64,000 bases of DNA, from the NCBI RefSeq assembly GCF_021261325.1, contig NZ_JAJSBI010000004.1, positions 310,001 to 374,000 on the forward strand. The letters are read 5' to 3'. The position numbers were made by a program, and so were the translations under genes. The stretch is from Streptomyces guryensis (lineage in GTDB: Bacteria; Actinomycetota; Actinomycetes; Streptomycetales; Streptomycetaceae). Within the stretch, counting starts at the first letter, position 1, and each line of letters begins with the position of its first letter. Below, piece by piece: positions 52,440-61,955 of this stretch. The notes under the pieces were generated by a model. That model searched no databases. It saw only the letters and a program-made list of their open reading frames with translations, and had not been told where the DNA came from.

Positions 52440-53141
52440 ATGAACAGGCTCGCCCGCTGGGCCCGTGCCGAATGGGGATTCCTGTACGTCACGGTGCGTG
52501 AGCCGCTGCTGAAGCGGCGCTGGCGGGCGATCCCGATGACTCTCGGGGCGGTGGTGCTGACGGCGGCCATACAGCTCGTGCAGAACCAGTCGTGGGGCTA
52601 CCGGTTCGTGGAGAACACCGGGGGCGTGCGCGCCGAGGACCCGCTGTGGCTGTCGCTGCTGCGCACTCCCCTGTCGCTGTTCGTCCCGGCCCTCGACCTC
52701 CCGGTGTGGGGGGCGCTCGCGCAGATCCTGTTCGTCTTCGGCGTCGCGGAGATCTGCCTCGGCCGCTGGCGCACGCTCGTCATCGCCTACTCCGCCACGC
52801 TCGCCGGCACGCTCTACGCCCGCCTCGGCATCTGGCTGGGCTTCGACAACGCGTTCGGGCTGCCTTCCTCGGACGCCGGGGTGGTGGACACCGGCCCGTC
52901 GGCGGCGGTGGTGGGCCTCGCCGTGTTCCTCGGCTGGCGCTACGGCGCGTACGTCACGGCGTGCGCGGTGACGGCGGCGATGGCGGTCGAGGTGCTCCTG
53001 AAGGGGAATCTCGCCGGCAAGGAACACATGGCGGCGATCGCGGCGGTGGGGGTGCTGTGCTTCATCTCGGCGGTGCGGCATCGTCACCGGCCTACGGTGC
53101 GGATCGGCTCGGGCTCGGGTTTTCCGCGTGTGAGATCGTGA
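52440..53141 (+). CDS. Rhomboid-like membrane protein
   Basis: A 233-residue protein with about six hydrophobic helices. GPSAAVVGLAVFLG carries a Ser in the place of the rhomboid nucleophile, and GKEHMAAIAAVGVLCF a His later, the same order as in rhomboids; the TM2 HxxxN motif is not seen (AEICLGRW instead). It may be a degenerate or distant rhomboid. It starts 10 bp after the DUF2156 gene and is most likely co-transcribed with it. Function unknown; a role with lipid aminoacylation is inferred from the pairing. Confidence 0.72.
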   Translation: MNRLARWARAEWGFLYVTVREPLLKRRWRAIPMTLGAVVLTAAIQLVQNQSWGYRFVENTGGVRAEDPLWLSLLRTPLSLFVPALDLPVWGALAQILFVFGVAEICLGRWRTLVIAYSATLAGTLYARLGIWLGFDNAFGLPSSDAGVVDTGPSAAVVGLAVFLGWRYGAYVTACAVTAAMAVEVLLKGNLAGKEHMAAIAAVGVLCFISAVRHRHRPTVRIGSGSGFPRVRS

Positions 53142-53153
53142 CTGCTGCGCCGT

Positions 53154-53211
53154 CGTGGTTGGTCGCGCCCACGCGGCGGTAGCCGCAGATCGAATACAGC
53201 CCCGCGCCCCT
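53154..53211 (-). repeat. Dispersed intergenic repeat, long (hairpin) form, copy 7
   Basis: Minus-strand reading AGGGGCGCGGGG, a module with GCGGC-TAC-CGCCGC, then GCGCGACCAACCACG. It lies just after the stop of a minus-strand gene, between convergent genes. Confidence 0.75.
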
Positions 53212-53226
53212 TCGGGCGCGGCCACC

Positions 53227-53988
53227 TCACCGCCCCAGGGAACGATCCGGCACCGGGTCGGGCTTGCCGCCCAGGAGGTCCTGGAGTCTACGGCGGGGAC
53301 CCGCCCACCGGCGGTCGTGGCGATAGGCCCGCAGCGTGGACTTCGCCCGGGCCCGCGGCCGCCGGCGGTAGAAGCGTCTGGCCCAGTAGGAGCCGGGGCG
53401 GGCGAGCCGGACCAGACCGATCAGACCGATGAACGGGACGATCACGCTGAAGATCGCCATCCGCGCCTTGCCCTTGCTGAGGACGGCCAGCGAGAACAGG
53501 AAGTTGAACACCACGGTCGAGATCACGCTCCCCCGGTCGTGCAGCTCCTGCTGACTCATGTCGTTGACGCCGAACGGCGAGAACCCCGAGAGCACCAGCC
53601 CCACCAGGGCCGCCGTGAGCACGACGACCTCGACGCTCTTGCGGCCCTCCTCGGTCCAGTAGACGTCGTCGAGGTGCAGGATCAGCGCGAACTCGTCGAG
53701 GACCAGCCCGGCCCCCATGCCGAAGAGGACCGCGAAGACGGCCGCGCCGAAGCCGTACCGGCCGCTGGCCACCGCCCCGAAGCCGCCGACGACGATCAGG
53801 GCGACGCCGGGCACGACGTGATGGATGTGCAGCCCGCCCGCCTTGACGTTGCCGAAGGGCCCCTTGCCGGCCCGGATGAGACGGGTGACGGCCCGGGTGA
53901 TCAGGAACGTCAGCACAAACGCGGTGAGGGCGAGCAGCAGCGGCAACTTGCCGGGCTCGACGATGTTGCGATGCAACCAATGTCCCAT
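53227..53988 (-). CDS. Conserved integral membrane protein
   Basis: A 253-residue protein with about six TM helices (PLLLALTAFVLTFLITRAV and more) and a very basic C-terminal 50 residues (RRRPRARAKSTLRAYRHDRR). Conserved-looking polar clusters in the membrane part are KAGGLHIHHVVPG and LDEFALILHLDDVYWTEEG, with His and Asp/Glu that could bind metal, as in some hydrolases of the membrane. The ATG at 53988 has TACAGT 9 nt upstream, suggesting a leaderless mRNA. I do not recognise the family. Confidence 0.78.
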   Translation of the reverse strand: MGHWLHRNIVEPGKLPLLLALTAFVLTFLITRAVTRLIRAGKGPFGNVKAGGLHIHHVVPGVALIVVGGFGAVASGRYGFGAAVFAVLFGMGAGLVLDEFALILHLDDVYWTEEGRKSVEVVVLTAALVGLVLSGFSPFGVNDMSQQELHDRGSVISTVVFNFLFSLAVLSKGKARMAIFSVIVPFIGLIGLVRLARPGSYWARRFYRRRPRARAKSTLRAYRHDRRWAGPRRRLQDLLGGKPDPVPDRSLGR

Positions 53989-54048
53989 ATGCGCACTGTA
54001 TCCACGGCCGCCTCGGCCCTCCCCCGGACCGCCCGGTAACCTGCGCCG

Positions 54049-54834
54049 GTGCTCAAGACCCCCTGGCCGGACGGCCTCCGTTTCGCCTTCGGCACCCTCA
54101 CCGTGCTCCCGGTGAAGGTGACCCGCTGGGACCGGGACGCCGCGCGCGGCGGCATGCTCTGCGCACCGCTCGCCGGGCTGGTCGTCGGCGGGTGCGCGGC
54201 CCTGGCCGGTGTGGTGCTGCTGGCGCTGGGCGCGGGTGCGCTGCTCGCCGCCGTCGCCTCCGCCGCCGTACCCGCCGTCCTCACCCGTGGTCTGCATCTG
54301 GACGGGCTCGCGGACACCGCGGACGGGCTCGGCAGCGGGAAGCCCGCCGAGGACGCGTTGCGGATCATGAAGCAGTCGGACATCGGGCCGTTCGGGGTGA
54401 TCACGCTCGTCCTCGTGCTGCTCGCGCAGGTGGCCGCGCTGGCTCAGGCGTACGGCGACTCGTGGGCCCGGGGTGCGCTCGCCGCCGTCGTCTCGGCGAC
54501 GGCCGCGCGGCTGGCGCTCACCCTGGCCGCGCGCACGGGGGTGCCGGCCGCCCGCCCCGAGGGGCTGGGAGCGGCGGTCGCGGGCGTGGTGCCGGTGCGG
54601 GCTGCGGTGGTCGCGGCGGCGGTCGCGACCGGTGCCGCGGCCGCGGGGGGCACGCTCCTCGGGACGTACGACGTGGTCCGTACGGCGGCCGCGGTCCTCG
54701 CCTCCCTCGCCGTCGCCGAACTCCTGCTCCGCCACTGCACGCGGCGCTTCGGCGGGGTCACCGGCGATGTGTTCGGGGGGCTCGCCGAGACGGCCGCGAC
54801 GGTCGCGCTCGTGGTGCTGTCGCTGGGGCAGTAG
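54049..54834 (+). CDS. cobS: Adenosylcobinamide-GDP ribazoletransferase (cobalamin synthase)
   Basis: A 261-residue membrane enzyme that joins AdoCbi-GDP and alpha-ribazole to B12. The start LKTPWPDGLRFAFGTLTVLPV, the catalytic LHLDGLADTADGLGSG with its Asp-rich metal site, and IMKQSDIGPFGV are all typical. About six TM helices follow. GTG at 54049 is the start. It is 60 bp from the divergent membrane protein. With cobU and cobT it completes the nucleotide-loop steps. Confidence 0.96.
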   Translation: MLKTPWPDGLRFAFGTLTVLPVKVTRWDRDAARGGMLCAPLAGLVVGGCAALAGVVLLALGAGALLAAVASAAVPAVLTRGLHLDGLADTADGLGSGKPAEDALRIMKQSDIGPFGVITLVLVLLAQVAALAQAYGDSWARGALAAVVSATAARLALTLAARTGVPAARPEGLGAAVAGVVPVRAAVVAAAVATGAAAAGGTLLGTYDVVRTAAAVLASLAVAELLLRHCTRRFGGVTGDVFGGLAETAATVALVVLSLGQ

Positions 54835-54880
54835 TCTCTTCCGCCGTACACGGACAAATGATCGTGATCGGGGGATGTTC

Positions 54881-55486
54881 GTGCCGAAGCTTCGTCGTGC
54901 CGGAGCCTGGTTCATCGACTTCGCGCTGGTGCTCACACTCGCGTACCTGCTCGCCGCCCTGACCTTCCACCGGATATCCGCGCTGGTCACCGACGTGCCC
55001 GAGCTCGCCACCCATGGTGGGTTCGACCTGCTGACCTCGCAGGGCGACGTGGTCGGCGCCTCGGAGACCCTCGGGCTTTCGCTGTGGCACCGGGCCGTGC
55101 TCGACGTCGAGGAGGCCTTCGGGATGCTGATCGTGGCGACGTTCCTCTACCAGTGGGGCTGTCTCGCCCTCGCCGGACGGACCCTCGGCAAGGGGCTGCT
55201 CGGGCTGCGGGTCACCCCGAACGCCCCCTCCCGGGCCGCGGTCCGCGCCGCGGTCACCACGGCCGCCGACATCGCCGTCTACGCCGTCGCCTGCATCCTG
55301 CTGGTCGAGGGGCAGTTCCTGCTGTCGGTGCTGGTGTGGGCGCTGGCCGTCGCCGTCTTCCTGCTCAACGCGCTGCCGGTCCTCGCCCCCGCCCGCCGCT
55401 CCCTCGCCGACCGGCTGGCGGGCACGGCGGTCACCGCGCTCGGGGTCAGCACGCCCGCCGCCACACCCCCAGTTCGTACTTTTTGA
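54881..55486 (+). CDS. RDD-family membrane protein
   Basis: About 201 residues. The RDD pattern is visible: RRAGAWFIDFALVL (Arg, Asp in TM1), LGKGLLGLRV between TM helices and RRSLADRLAGTAV near the end. Four TM helices. GTG at 54881 has GGGGG six bases upstream; the ATG at 54875 sits directly against the same G-run and is less likely. RDD proteins are membrane proteins of mostly unknown, perhaps transport-related, function. The tail overlaps the convergent lipoprotein gene by 41 bp. Confidence 0.82.
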   Translation: MPKLRRAGAWFIDFALVLTLAYLLAALTFHRISALVTDVPELATHGGFDLLTSQGDVVGASETLGLSLWHRAVLDVEEAFGMLIVATFLYQWGCLALAGRTLGKGLLGLRVTPNAPSRAAVRAAVTTAADIAVYAVACILLVEGQFLLSVLVWALAVAVFLLNALPVLAPARRSLADRLAGTAVTALGVSTPAATPPVRTF

Positions 55487-56225
55487 GCATCGAGCTGAGC
55501 TTCAGCCGACGCGACTGGGCGCAGAAGCGGCTGGTCGGCAGCTCGTACTCGACGTGGAAGACGGCCTTGCCGGCCTTGATGAAGGGCAACACGTCGGCGC
55601 ATTCGCCGTACTGGGCGCACTGTTCGTTGACCGCGAAGTCGAAGTCGCCCACCAGCTGCGGGATCTGATCGAGGTCGTTCTTCAGGCCGACCGCCATGCC
55701 CCGGTCGTGGGCCAGCCTCGCGATCAGGCGGTTGTAGCGGAGCTGGTCGGCGGCCTTGAGCGGGAAGCCGGTGGTGTTCTTGTAGCCGTCCATGTTGTCC
55801 GGCTCCACCGCGTCGAAGCCCTTCTCGCGGCACATGTCGAAGCGGGCCGCCATCAGCGGCTCCAGTACGTCGGTGCGGCGGATGTCGAGCCAGCGCTCGC
55901 CCTTCCAGCCGTTGCCCCTGCCGAGCACCGACTTCGGGAACCTGGTCGCGTCCGGGCGCCAGTCCTCCCAGGCACCGGTGGAGAGGTAGCAGATCGCCTT
56001 GCGGCCCTTGTCGTGCAGGGTGGTGACCGTGGCCTTCGGCTGGTCGAAGCCGTCGATGTCGTAGACCGGCACGTCGACGGAGGTGTCGACGCGGCCGCTG
56101 AGCTGCCACTGCCAGGCCACGCCGGGGCGCGGCTGCCAACGCCCGCCGGACGGCTCGGAGTCGGGCGCATCGGTGCAGCCCGCCGCCGACAGGAGCAGGG
56201 CGAGCAGGAGTATCGGGCGTTTCAA
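55446..56225 (-). CDS. GH114-like (DUF297) lipoprotein, putative endo-alpha-1,4-polygalactosaminidase
   Basis: A 259-residue lipoprotein: TTG start at 56225 with TGGAGC upstream, signal LKRPILLLALLLSAAGC. The body is a TIM barrel of the GH114/TM1410 type: WQWQLSGRVDTS, YDIDGFD, AICYLSTGAWEDWRPD, RFDMCREKGFDAVEPDNMDGY (probable catalytic Asp/Glu), VGLKNDLDQIP and DFDFAVNEQCAQYGEC. The family includes hydrolases of galactosamine-rich exopolysaccharides; many members are untested. It is likely exported and anchored to the membrane. The target glycan is unknown. Confidence 0.87.
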   Translation of the reverse strand: MKRPILLLALLLSAAGCTDAPDSEPSGGRWQPRPGVAWQWQLSGRVDTSVDVPVYDIDGFDQPKATVTTLHDKGRKAICYLSTGAWEDWRPDATRFPKSVLGRGNGWKGERWLDIRRTDVLEPLMAARFDMCREKGFDAVEPDNMDGYKNTTGFPLKAADQLRYNRLIARLAHDRGMAVGLKNDLDQIPQLVGDFDFAVNEQCAQYGECADVLPFIKAGKAVFHVEYELPTSRFCAQSRRLKLSSMLKKYELGVWRRAC

Positions 56226-56481
56226 CGAACGGGCTCCAGGATGCGGGGAAGTGTTCCCCACGGATGATCTCCGATGCCGGGCGCCGCGCGGTACTCCGAG
56301 GCCCCGTTCGCAGCCGGACGTCCGGGCCACACACGCGTAGGCTCATCCCGAGTGTTCGCCGTACCGGGGAAGGCCCCGCTGAGACCGCACCCTGAGGCCG
56401 GATCTAGGGTCGGCTGTGGGCCCGGTCGACCCACACAGATCGACCACAGAAACTTCACATTGGAAGCGAGAATTCACCACC

Positions 56482-58008
56482 GTGACTGCTCTCACTCTCA
56501 GCACCGCCGCGGCGCCCGGTCTTCGGGCCGACGCGATCGTGATCGGTGTGGCCAAGGGCGCGAGGGGCCCGGTCGTCGCACCGGGCGCCGAGGCCGTGGA
56601 CAAGGCGTATGACGGCAGGCTCGCCGGCGTCCTGGAGACCCTCGGTGCCTCCGGCGCCGAGGGCGAGGTGACGAAGCTGCCGGCGCCGTCCGGCTTCAAG
56701 GCCCCGCTCGTGGTGGCGGTGGGCCTGGGCGCGGAGCCCGAGAAGGACTCCGGGTATGACGCCGAAGCTCTGCGCAAGGCCGCCGGTGCCGCGGCCCGCG
56801 CCCTCACCGGAGCCAAGAAGGCCGCGTTCGCCCTCCCCGTCGGGGATGCCGCCGACGTCGGCGCGATCGGCGAGGGCGTGCTGCTCGGCGCCTACTCCTT
56901 CGACGCCTACAAGGACAACGGCAAGGACCCGAAGGCCAGGAACGGCAAGGCCCCCCTCACCGAGGCCTCCGTCCTGGGCGCCAAGCCCCGCGACAAGGAG
57001 CACAAGGCGGCCGTCGAGCGCGCCACCGCCGTCGCCGAGGAGCTCAACCGCGCCCGCGACCTGATCAACACCCCGCCGAACGACCTCGACCCGGAGGCGT
57101 TCGCGGCCGTCGCGACGGCGGCGGCCAAGGAGCACGGCATCAAGGTGCAGGTGCTCGACGTGAAGGCCCTGGAGAAGGGCGGCTACGGCGGCATCCTCGG
57201 CGTCGGTGCCGGTTCGGCGGCGGGTCCGCGGCTGGTGAAGCTGTCGTACTCCTCCGGCAAGGCGAAGAAGCACCTCGCGTTCGTCGGCAAGGGCATCACC
57301 TACGACTCGGGCGGCATCTCGCTGAAGCCGGCCGGCCACAACGAGACGATGAAGTGCGACATGAGCGGGGCGGCCGCCGTCTTCGCCGCCGTGGTCGCCG
57401 CCGCGCGCCTGGGCCTGGAGGTGAACGTCACCGGCTGGCTGGCGCTCGCCGAGAACATGCCGTCGGGTTCCGCCACCCGTCCCGGTGACGTGCTGCGCAT
57501 GTACAGCGGCAAGACGGTCGAGGTCCTCAACACCGACGCCGAGGGCCGGCTGGTCCTCGCGGACGCGCTGTGGGCGGCCTCGCAGGAGAAGCCGGACGCC
57601 ATCGTCGATGTCGCGACCCTCACCGGCGCGATGGTGCTGGCGCTGGGCAGCCGGACGTTCGGGATCATGGCGAACGACGACGCGTTCCGCTCCGCCGTGC
57701 ACGAGGCGGCCGAGGAGGTCGGCGAGCCGGCCTGGCAGATGCCGCTGCCGGAGCACCTGCGCAAGGGCATGGACTCCCCCACCGCCGACATCGCGAACAT
57801 GGGCGAGCGGATGGGCGGCGGCCTGGTCGCCGGTCTCTTCCTGCGCGAGTTCGTGGGCGAGGGGATCACCTGGGCGCACCTCGACATCGCGGGGCCCGCC
57901 TTCAACGAGGGCGGACCGTTCGGTTACACGCCGAAGGGCGGTACGGGGACGGCGGTGCGGACGCTGGTACGGCTCGCGGAGCTCACCGCGGCCGGCGACC
58001 TCGGGTGA
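56482..58008 (+). CDS. pepA: Leucyl (cytosol) aminopeptidase
   Basis: A 508-residue M17 peptidase with two metal ions. The C-terminal catalytic domain has GKGITYDSGGISLKP, KCDMSGAAAV, NTDAEGRLVLAD and DVATLTGAMV, covering metal ligands, the catalytic Lys and Arg. The N-terminal domain is the usual regulatory one. GTG at 56482 is the start; an upstream frame to 56416 is not supported. It removes N-terminal residues from peptides and forms hexamers. It is followed by a clear terminator. Confidence 0.96.
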   Translation: MTALTLSTAAAPGLRADAIVIGVAKGARGPVVAPGAEAVDKAYDGRLAGVLETLGASGAEGEVTKLPAPSGFKAPLVVAVGLGAEPEKDSGYDAEALRKAAGAAARALTGAKKAAFALPVGDAADVGAIGEGVLLGAYSFDAYKDNGKDPKARNGKAPLTEASVLGAKPRDKEHKAAVERATAVAEELNRARDLINTPPNDLDPEAFAAVATAAAKEHGIKVQVLDVKALEKGGYGGILGVGAGSAAGPRLVKLSYSSGKAKKHLAFVGKGITYDSGGISLKPAGHNETMKCDMSGAAAVFAAVVAAARLGLEVNVTGWLALAENMPSGSATRPGDVLRMYSGKTVEVLNTDAEGRLVLADALWAASQEKPDAIVDVATLTGAMVLALGSRTFGIMANDDAFRSAVHEAAEEVGEPAWQMPLPEHLRKGMDSPTADIANMGERMGGGLVAGLFLREFVGEGITWAHLDIAGPAFNEGGPFGYTPKGGTGTAVRTLVRLAELTAAGDLG

Positions 58009-58116
58009 GGTTGCTCTGCTGGGTCATTCCGGGGGACAACCCCCGGGCCCCCGGCAGAAAAGCAGGTCGGCCCGGATGACCGGTGCGGATGTCGCGAGGC
58101 AGACCTGAGTGAACCA

Positions 58117-58153
58117 GAGGGGGCTCCGCGCGCGGGTAGGGCGGAGCCCCCTC
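58117..58153 (+). terminator. pepA terminator
   Basis: GAGGGGGCTCCGC pairs perfectly (13 bp) with GCGGAGCCCCCTC, about 110 nt after the pepA stop. Confidence 0.85.
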
Positions 58154-58196
58154 GTTCATGCGCCTCACCCATCCGCTCAACTGAACGTGGGACGTC

Positions 58197-58210
58197 TCAC
58201 ACACCGGCCC
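58197..58210. promoter_or_regulatory. Near-palindrome upstream of lpd
   Basis: GTGGGACGTCTCAC (one mismatched pair), 146 bp before lpd. The 347-bp gap 58009-58355 contains this, the pepA terminator and nothing else I can name. Confidence 0.3.
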
Positions 58211-58355
58211 GGCGTCTCGTTGCCCCTCGACAAGTGCGAAGATGGGGCACGGCAGGACAGGGCCCCCATCACAGGGCCGAAGAAAGAGCGGCCGGACACC
58301 AGCCGCCGACCGGTCGCGGACGACCGGCGTGGCGCACATGCATGGAGGACGTGAC

Positions 58356-59744
58356 GTGGCGAACGACGCCAGCACCGTTTTCGACCTAGTGATCCTCGGC
58401 GGTGGTAGCGGTGGTTACGCCGCGGCGCTGCGCGGGGCCCAGCTGGGCCTGGACGTCGCCCTGATCGAGAAGGACAAGGTCGGCGGTACCTGCCTGCACC
58501 GGGGGTGCATCCCCACCAAGGCCCTGCTGCACGCGGGCGAGATCGCCGACCAGGCCCGCGAGAGCGAGCAGTTCGGCGTCAAGGCCACCTTCGAGGGCAT
58601 CGACGTACCGGCTGTCCACAAGTACAAGGACGGCGTGATCGCCGGTCTGTACAAGGGCCTGCAGGGTCTCATCGCGTCCCGCAAGGTGACGTACATCGAG
58701 GGTGAGGGCCGGCTCTCCTCCCCCACCTCCGTCGACGTGAACGGCCGCCGCGTCCAGGGCCGCCACGTGCTCCTCGCGACCGGCTCCGTGCCGAAGTCGC
58801 TGCCGGGCCTGGAGATCGACGGCAACCGCATCATCTCCTCGGACCACGCCCTCGTCCTGGACCGCGTGCCGAAGTCGGCGATCGTCCTCGGCGGCGGCGT
58901 CATCGGTGTCGAGTTCGCCTCCGCCTGGAAGTCCTTCGGCTCGGACATCACCGTCATCGAGGGCCTCAAGCACCTCGTCCCGGTCGAGGACGAGAACTCC
59001 TCCAAGCTTCTTGAGCGCGCGTTCCGCAAGCGCGGCATCAAGTTCAACCTGGGCACCTTCTTCTCGAAGGCCGAGTACACCGCCGAAGGCGTCAAGGTCA
59101 CCCTGGCCGACGGCAAGGAGTTCGAGGCCGAGATCCTGCTGGTCGCGGTGGGCCGCGGCCCGGTCTCCGCCGGTCTGGGCTACGAGGAGCAGGGCGTCGC
59201 GATGGACCGCGGCTACGTCCTGGTCGACGAGTACATGCGGACGAACGTCCCGACCATCTCCGCCGTCGGTGACCTGGTCCCGACGCTCCAGCTCGCGCAC
59301 GTCGGCTTCGCCGAGGGCATCCTGGTGGCGGAGCGTCTGGCCGGTCTCAAGACCGTCCCGATCGACTACGACGGCGTGCCGCGGGTGACGTACTGCCACC
59401 CCGAGGTCGCCTCCGTGGGCATCACCGAGGCCAAGGCCAAGGAGATCTACGGTGCGGACAAGGTCGTCGCTCTGAAGTACAACCTCGCGGGCAACGGCAA
59501 GAGCAAGATCCTCAACACCGCGGGCGAGATCAAGCTCGTCCAGGTGAAGGACGGTGCCGTGGTCGGCGTCCACATGGTCGGCGACCGCATGGGTGAGCAG
59601 GTCGGCGAGGCCCAGCTGATCTACAACTGGGAAGCGCTGCCCGCCGAGGTCGCCCAGCTCATCCACGCCCACCCGACCCAGAACGAGGCGATGGGCGAGG
59701 CCCACCTGGCCCTGGCCGGCAAGCCCCTTCACTCGCACGACTGA
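58356..59744 (+). CDS. lpdA: Dihydrolipoamide dehydrogenase (E3)
   Basis: A 462-residue flavoprotein disulfide reductase. FAD motif GGGSGGYAAALRGA, redox disulfide GGTCLHRGCIPTK, NAD motif VLGGGVIGVEFAS, and the C-terminal catalytic His-Glu in HAHPTQNEAMGE are all present. It reoxidises the lipoyl groups of 2-oxoacid dehydrogenases and makes NADH. GTG at 58356 is chosen for GGAGG seven bases upstream. It lies 71 bp before the E2 gene and is likely in one operon with it. Confidence 0.97.
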   Translation: MANDASTVFDLVILGGGSGGYAAALRGAQLGLDVALIEKDKVGGTCLHRGCIPTKALLHAGEIADQARESEQFGVKATFEGIDVPAVHKYKDGVIAGLYKGLQGLIASRKVTYIEGEGRLSSPTSVDVNGRRVQGRHVLLATGSVPKSLPGLEIDGNRIISSDHALVLDRVPKSAIVLGGGVIGVEFASAWKSFGSDITVIEGLKHLVPVEDENSSKLLERAFRKRGIKFNLGTFFSKAEYTAEGVKVTLADGKEFEAEILLVAVGRGPVSAGLGYEEQGVAMDRGYVLVDEYMRTNVPTISAVGDLVPTLQLAHVGFAEGILVAERLAGLKTVPIDYDGVPRVTYCHPEVASVGITEAKAKEIYGADKVVALKYNLAGNGKSKILNTAGEIKLVQVKDGAVVGVHMVGDRMGEQVGEAQLIYNWEALPAEVAQLIHAHPTQNEAMGEAHLALAGKPLHSHD

Positions 59745-59815
59745 TCCCTCGGTCGACGAAGCGACTCCGCGACGAACGCAGACTTCCGCACTTTCCGTAA
59801 GGAGCAACCGAAACC

Positions 59816-61615
59816 ATGGCGGTTTCCGTAACCCTTCCGGCGCTCGGCGAGAGCGTCACCGAGGGCACTGTCACTCGCTGGCTGAAGGCCGAGGGCGAGC
59901 GCGTCGAGGCCGACGAGCCGCTGCTCGAGGTCTCGACCGACAAGGTCGACACCGAGATCCCCTCCCCTGCTGCCGGTGTCCTGGCGTCCATCAAGGTCGC
60001 CGAGGACGAGACCGTTGAGGTCGGCGCCGAGCTGGCCGTCATCGACGACGGCACGGGCGCGCCCGCTGCCGCCCCGGCCCCCGCCGCTGCCGAGGCTCCA
60101 GCTCCGGCCGCCGAGGCCCCCGCCCCGGCGCCGGCCGCCCAGCCCTCCACCGAGCAGGCCGCGCCCGCCCCGGCTCCCACCGCCGAGGCCGCCGCCGGCG
60201 CCGGCTCCGCCGAGGGCACGGACGTGGTCCTGCCCGCGCTCGGTGAGTCCGTCACCGAGGGCACCGTCACCCGCTGGCTGAAGTCGGTCGGCGACTCCGT
60301 CGAGGCCGACGAGCCGCTGCTCGAGGTCTCCACGGACAAGGTCGACACCGAGATCCCGGCGCCCACCTCCGGTGTGCTGCTCGAGATCACGGTCGGCGAG
60401 GACGAGACCGCCGAGGTCGGCGCCAAGCTCGCCGTCATCGGCGCTCCCGGTGCCGCTCCGGCGGCCGCCCCGGCCCCCGCCGCCCCGGCCCCGGCCCCCG
60501 CCGCCGCTGCTCCGGCTCCGGCTCCGGCTCCGGCTGCCCCCGTGGCTCCGCCGGCCCCGGCGCCGGCTCCCGCGCCCGCCCCGGTCGCCGCTGCTCCGGC
60601 CGCTCCCGCACCGGCTCCCGCTCCGGCCGCTCCGGCTCCGGTCGCCCCGGCCGCGCCCGCGCCCGCCGCGGGTGCCACCGACGAGGGCGCCTACGTCACC
60701 CCGCTGGTGCGCAAGCTCGCCTCCGAGAACGGCGTCGACCTGGCCGGCGTCAAGGGCACCGGCGTCGGAGGCCGTATCCGCAAGCAGGACGTCATCGCCG
60801 CCGCCGAGGCCGCGAAGGCCGCCGCCGCTGCTCCGGCTCCGGCCGCCGCCGCTCCGGCTGCCGCCAAGAAGGCGCCGACGCTGGAGGCTTCGCCTCTGCG
60901 TGGCCAGACCGTCAAGATGCCGCGCATCCGCAAGGTCATCGGCGACAACATGGTCAAGGCGCTGCACGAGCAGGCGCAGCTGTCCTCGGTCGTCGAGGTC
61001 GACGTCACCCGTCTGATGAAGTTGCGCGCCCGGGCCAAGGACGCGTTCGCGGCCCGCGAGGGCGTCAAGCTCTCCCCGATGCCGTTCTTCGTGAAGGCGG
61101 CGGCCCAGGCGCTGAAGGCCCACGCGCCCATCAACGCCAAGATCAACGAGGGCGAAGGCACGATCACCTACTTCGACACCGAGAACATCGGTATCGCGGT
61201 GGACTCCGAGAAGGGCCTGATGACCCCGGTCATCAAGCACGCCGGTGACCTCAACCTCGCCGGTATCGCCAAGGCCACGGCCGACCTGGCGGGCAAGGTC
61301 CGCGCCAACAAGATCACGCCCGACGAGCTGTCCGGCGCGACCTTCACCATCTCCAACACCGGTTCGCGCGGTGCGCTCTTCGACACGATCATCGTGCCGC
61401 CGGGCCAGGTCGCGATCCTCGGCATCGGTGCCACGGTCAAGCGCCCGGCGGTCATCGAGACCGAGGAGGGCACGGTCATCGGCGTCCGCGACATGACCTA
61501 CCTGACCCTCTCCTACGACCACCGTCTGGTGGACGGCGCCGACGCGGCCCGTTACCTGACCGCGGTCAAGGCGATCCTGGAGGCGGGCGAGTTCGAGGTC
61601 GAGCTCGGCCTCTGA
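59816..61615 (+). CDS. sucB: Dihydrolipoamide acyltransferase (E2) with two lipoyl domains
   Basis: A 599-residue E2. Two near-identical lipoyl domains (about 1-78 and 134-212; lipoylated Lys in [10 protein letters not shown] in each) are joined by Ala/Pro linkers, with a longer Ala/Pro linker (about 215-285), then an E3/E1-binding domain ([17 protein letters not shown]) and a catalytic domain ending in [16 protein letters not shown] (catalytic His and Asp). It is usually annotated sucB, but in actinobacteria the same E2 serves pyruvate dehydrogenase (DlaT/AceF), and aceE is 1.2 kb away, so pyruvate is the better guess. GGAGCAACC precedes the ATG. Confidence 0.95.
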   Translation: MAVSVTLPALGESVTEGTVTRWLKAEGERVEADEPLLEVSTDKVDTEIPSPAAGVLASIKVAEDETVEVGAELAVIDDGTGAPAAAPAPAAAEAPAPAAEAPAPAPAAQPSTEQAAPAPAPTAEAAAGAGSAEGTDVVLPALGESVTEGTVTRWLKSVGDSVEADEPLLEVSTDKVDTEIPAPTSGVLLEITVGEDETAEVGAKLAVIGAPGAAPAAAPAPAAPAPAPAAAAPAPAPAPAAPVAPPAPAPAPAPAPVAAAPAAPAPAPAPAAPAPVAPAAPAPAAGATDEGAYVTPLVRKLASENGVDLAGVKGTGVGGRIRKQDVIAAAEAAKAAAAAPAPAAAAPAAAKKAPTLEASPLRGQTVKMPRIRKVIGDNMVKALHEQAQLSSVVEVDVTRLMKLRARAKDAFAAREGVKLSPMPFFVKAAAQALKAHAPINAKINEGEGTITYFDTENIGIAVDSEKGLMTPVIKHAGDLNLAGIAKATADLAGKVRANKITPDELSGATFTISNTGSRGALFDTIIVPPGQVAILGIGATVKRPAVIETEEGTVIGVRDMTYLTLSYDHRLVDGADAARYLTAVKAILEAGEFEVELGL

Positions 61616-61632
61616 CCTCCCTGTCAGTCCGT

Positions 61633-61671
61633 ACGGCGCCCCGCCCGGATTCTCTCCGGGCGGGGCGCCGT
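61633..61671 (+). terminator. lpdA-E2 operon terminator
   Basis: ACGGCGCCCCGCCCGG pairs perfectly (16 bp) with CCGGGCGGGGCGCCGT, 17 nt after the stop. Confidence 0.92.
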
Positions 61672-61707
61672 CGCATGTGCAGCAGAGGGCTGACCGCACC
61701 GCCCCAA

Positions 61708-61763
61708 AGGGGCGCGGGGCCGGATCGACTTGCGGCTCCGCCGCGTGGGCGCGATCAACCACG
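61708..61763 (+). repeat. Dispersed intergenic repeat, long (hairpin) form, copy 8
   Basis: Reads AGGGGCGCGGGG, module with GCGGC-TCC-GCCGC, then GCGCGATCAACCACG. It lies after the terminator of the E2 gene. The 340-bp gap 61616-61955 holds the terminator, this repeat and the gntR promoter, but no gene. Confidence 0.75.
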
Positions 61764-61899
61764 GACAACCCGCACCCGCGGAACAACAGTCGAGCCCGAG
61801 CTCATCGGCGCCGCCGCCCGCCGCCGGAGGTGTAAGTCTCGTCTCACCTGCATGAAAGCGCCCCCGTGCGCCCCTCCCGAACGGGCCCCCGGCCTTATT

Positions 61900-61914
61900 G
61901 TCTAAACGTCAAAC
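61900..61914. promoter_or_regulatory. Operator-like element upstream of gntR
   Basis: TTGTC-TAAAC-GTCAA, an imperfect inverted repeat about 42 bp before the gntR start; could be an autoregulatory site. Weak evidence. Confidence 0.3.
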
Positions 61915-61955
61915 GCCCCAGGGGCCGATGGGCGGCCCCTCCCTAAGGAGCTCTC

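Noticed and set aside
59729..61786. Gly/Arg/Ala-rich minus-strand frames opposite the E2 gene
   Set aside because: Mirror of Ala/Pro linkers and GC-rich codons, not a gene.
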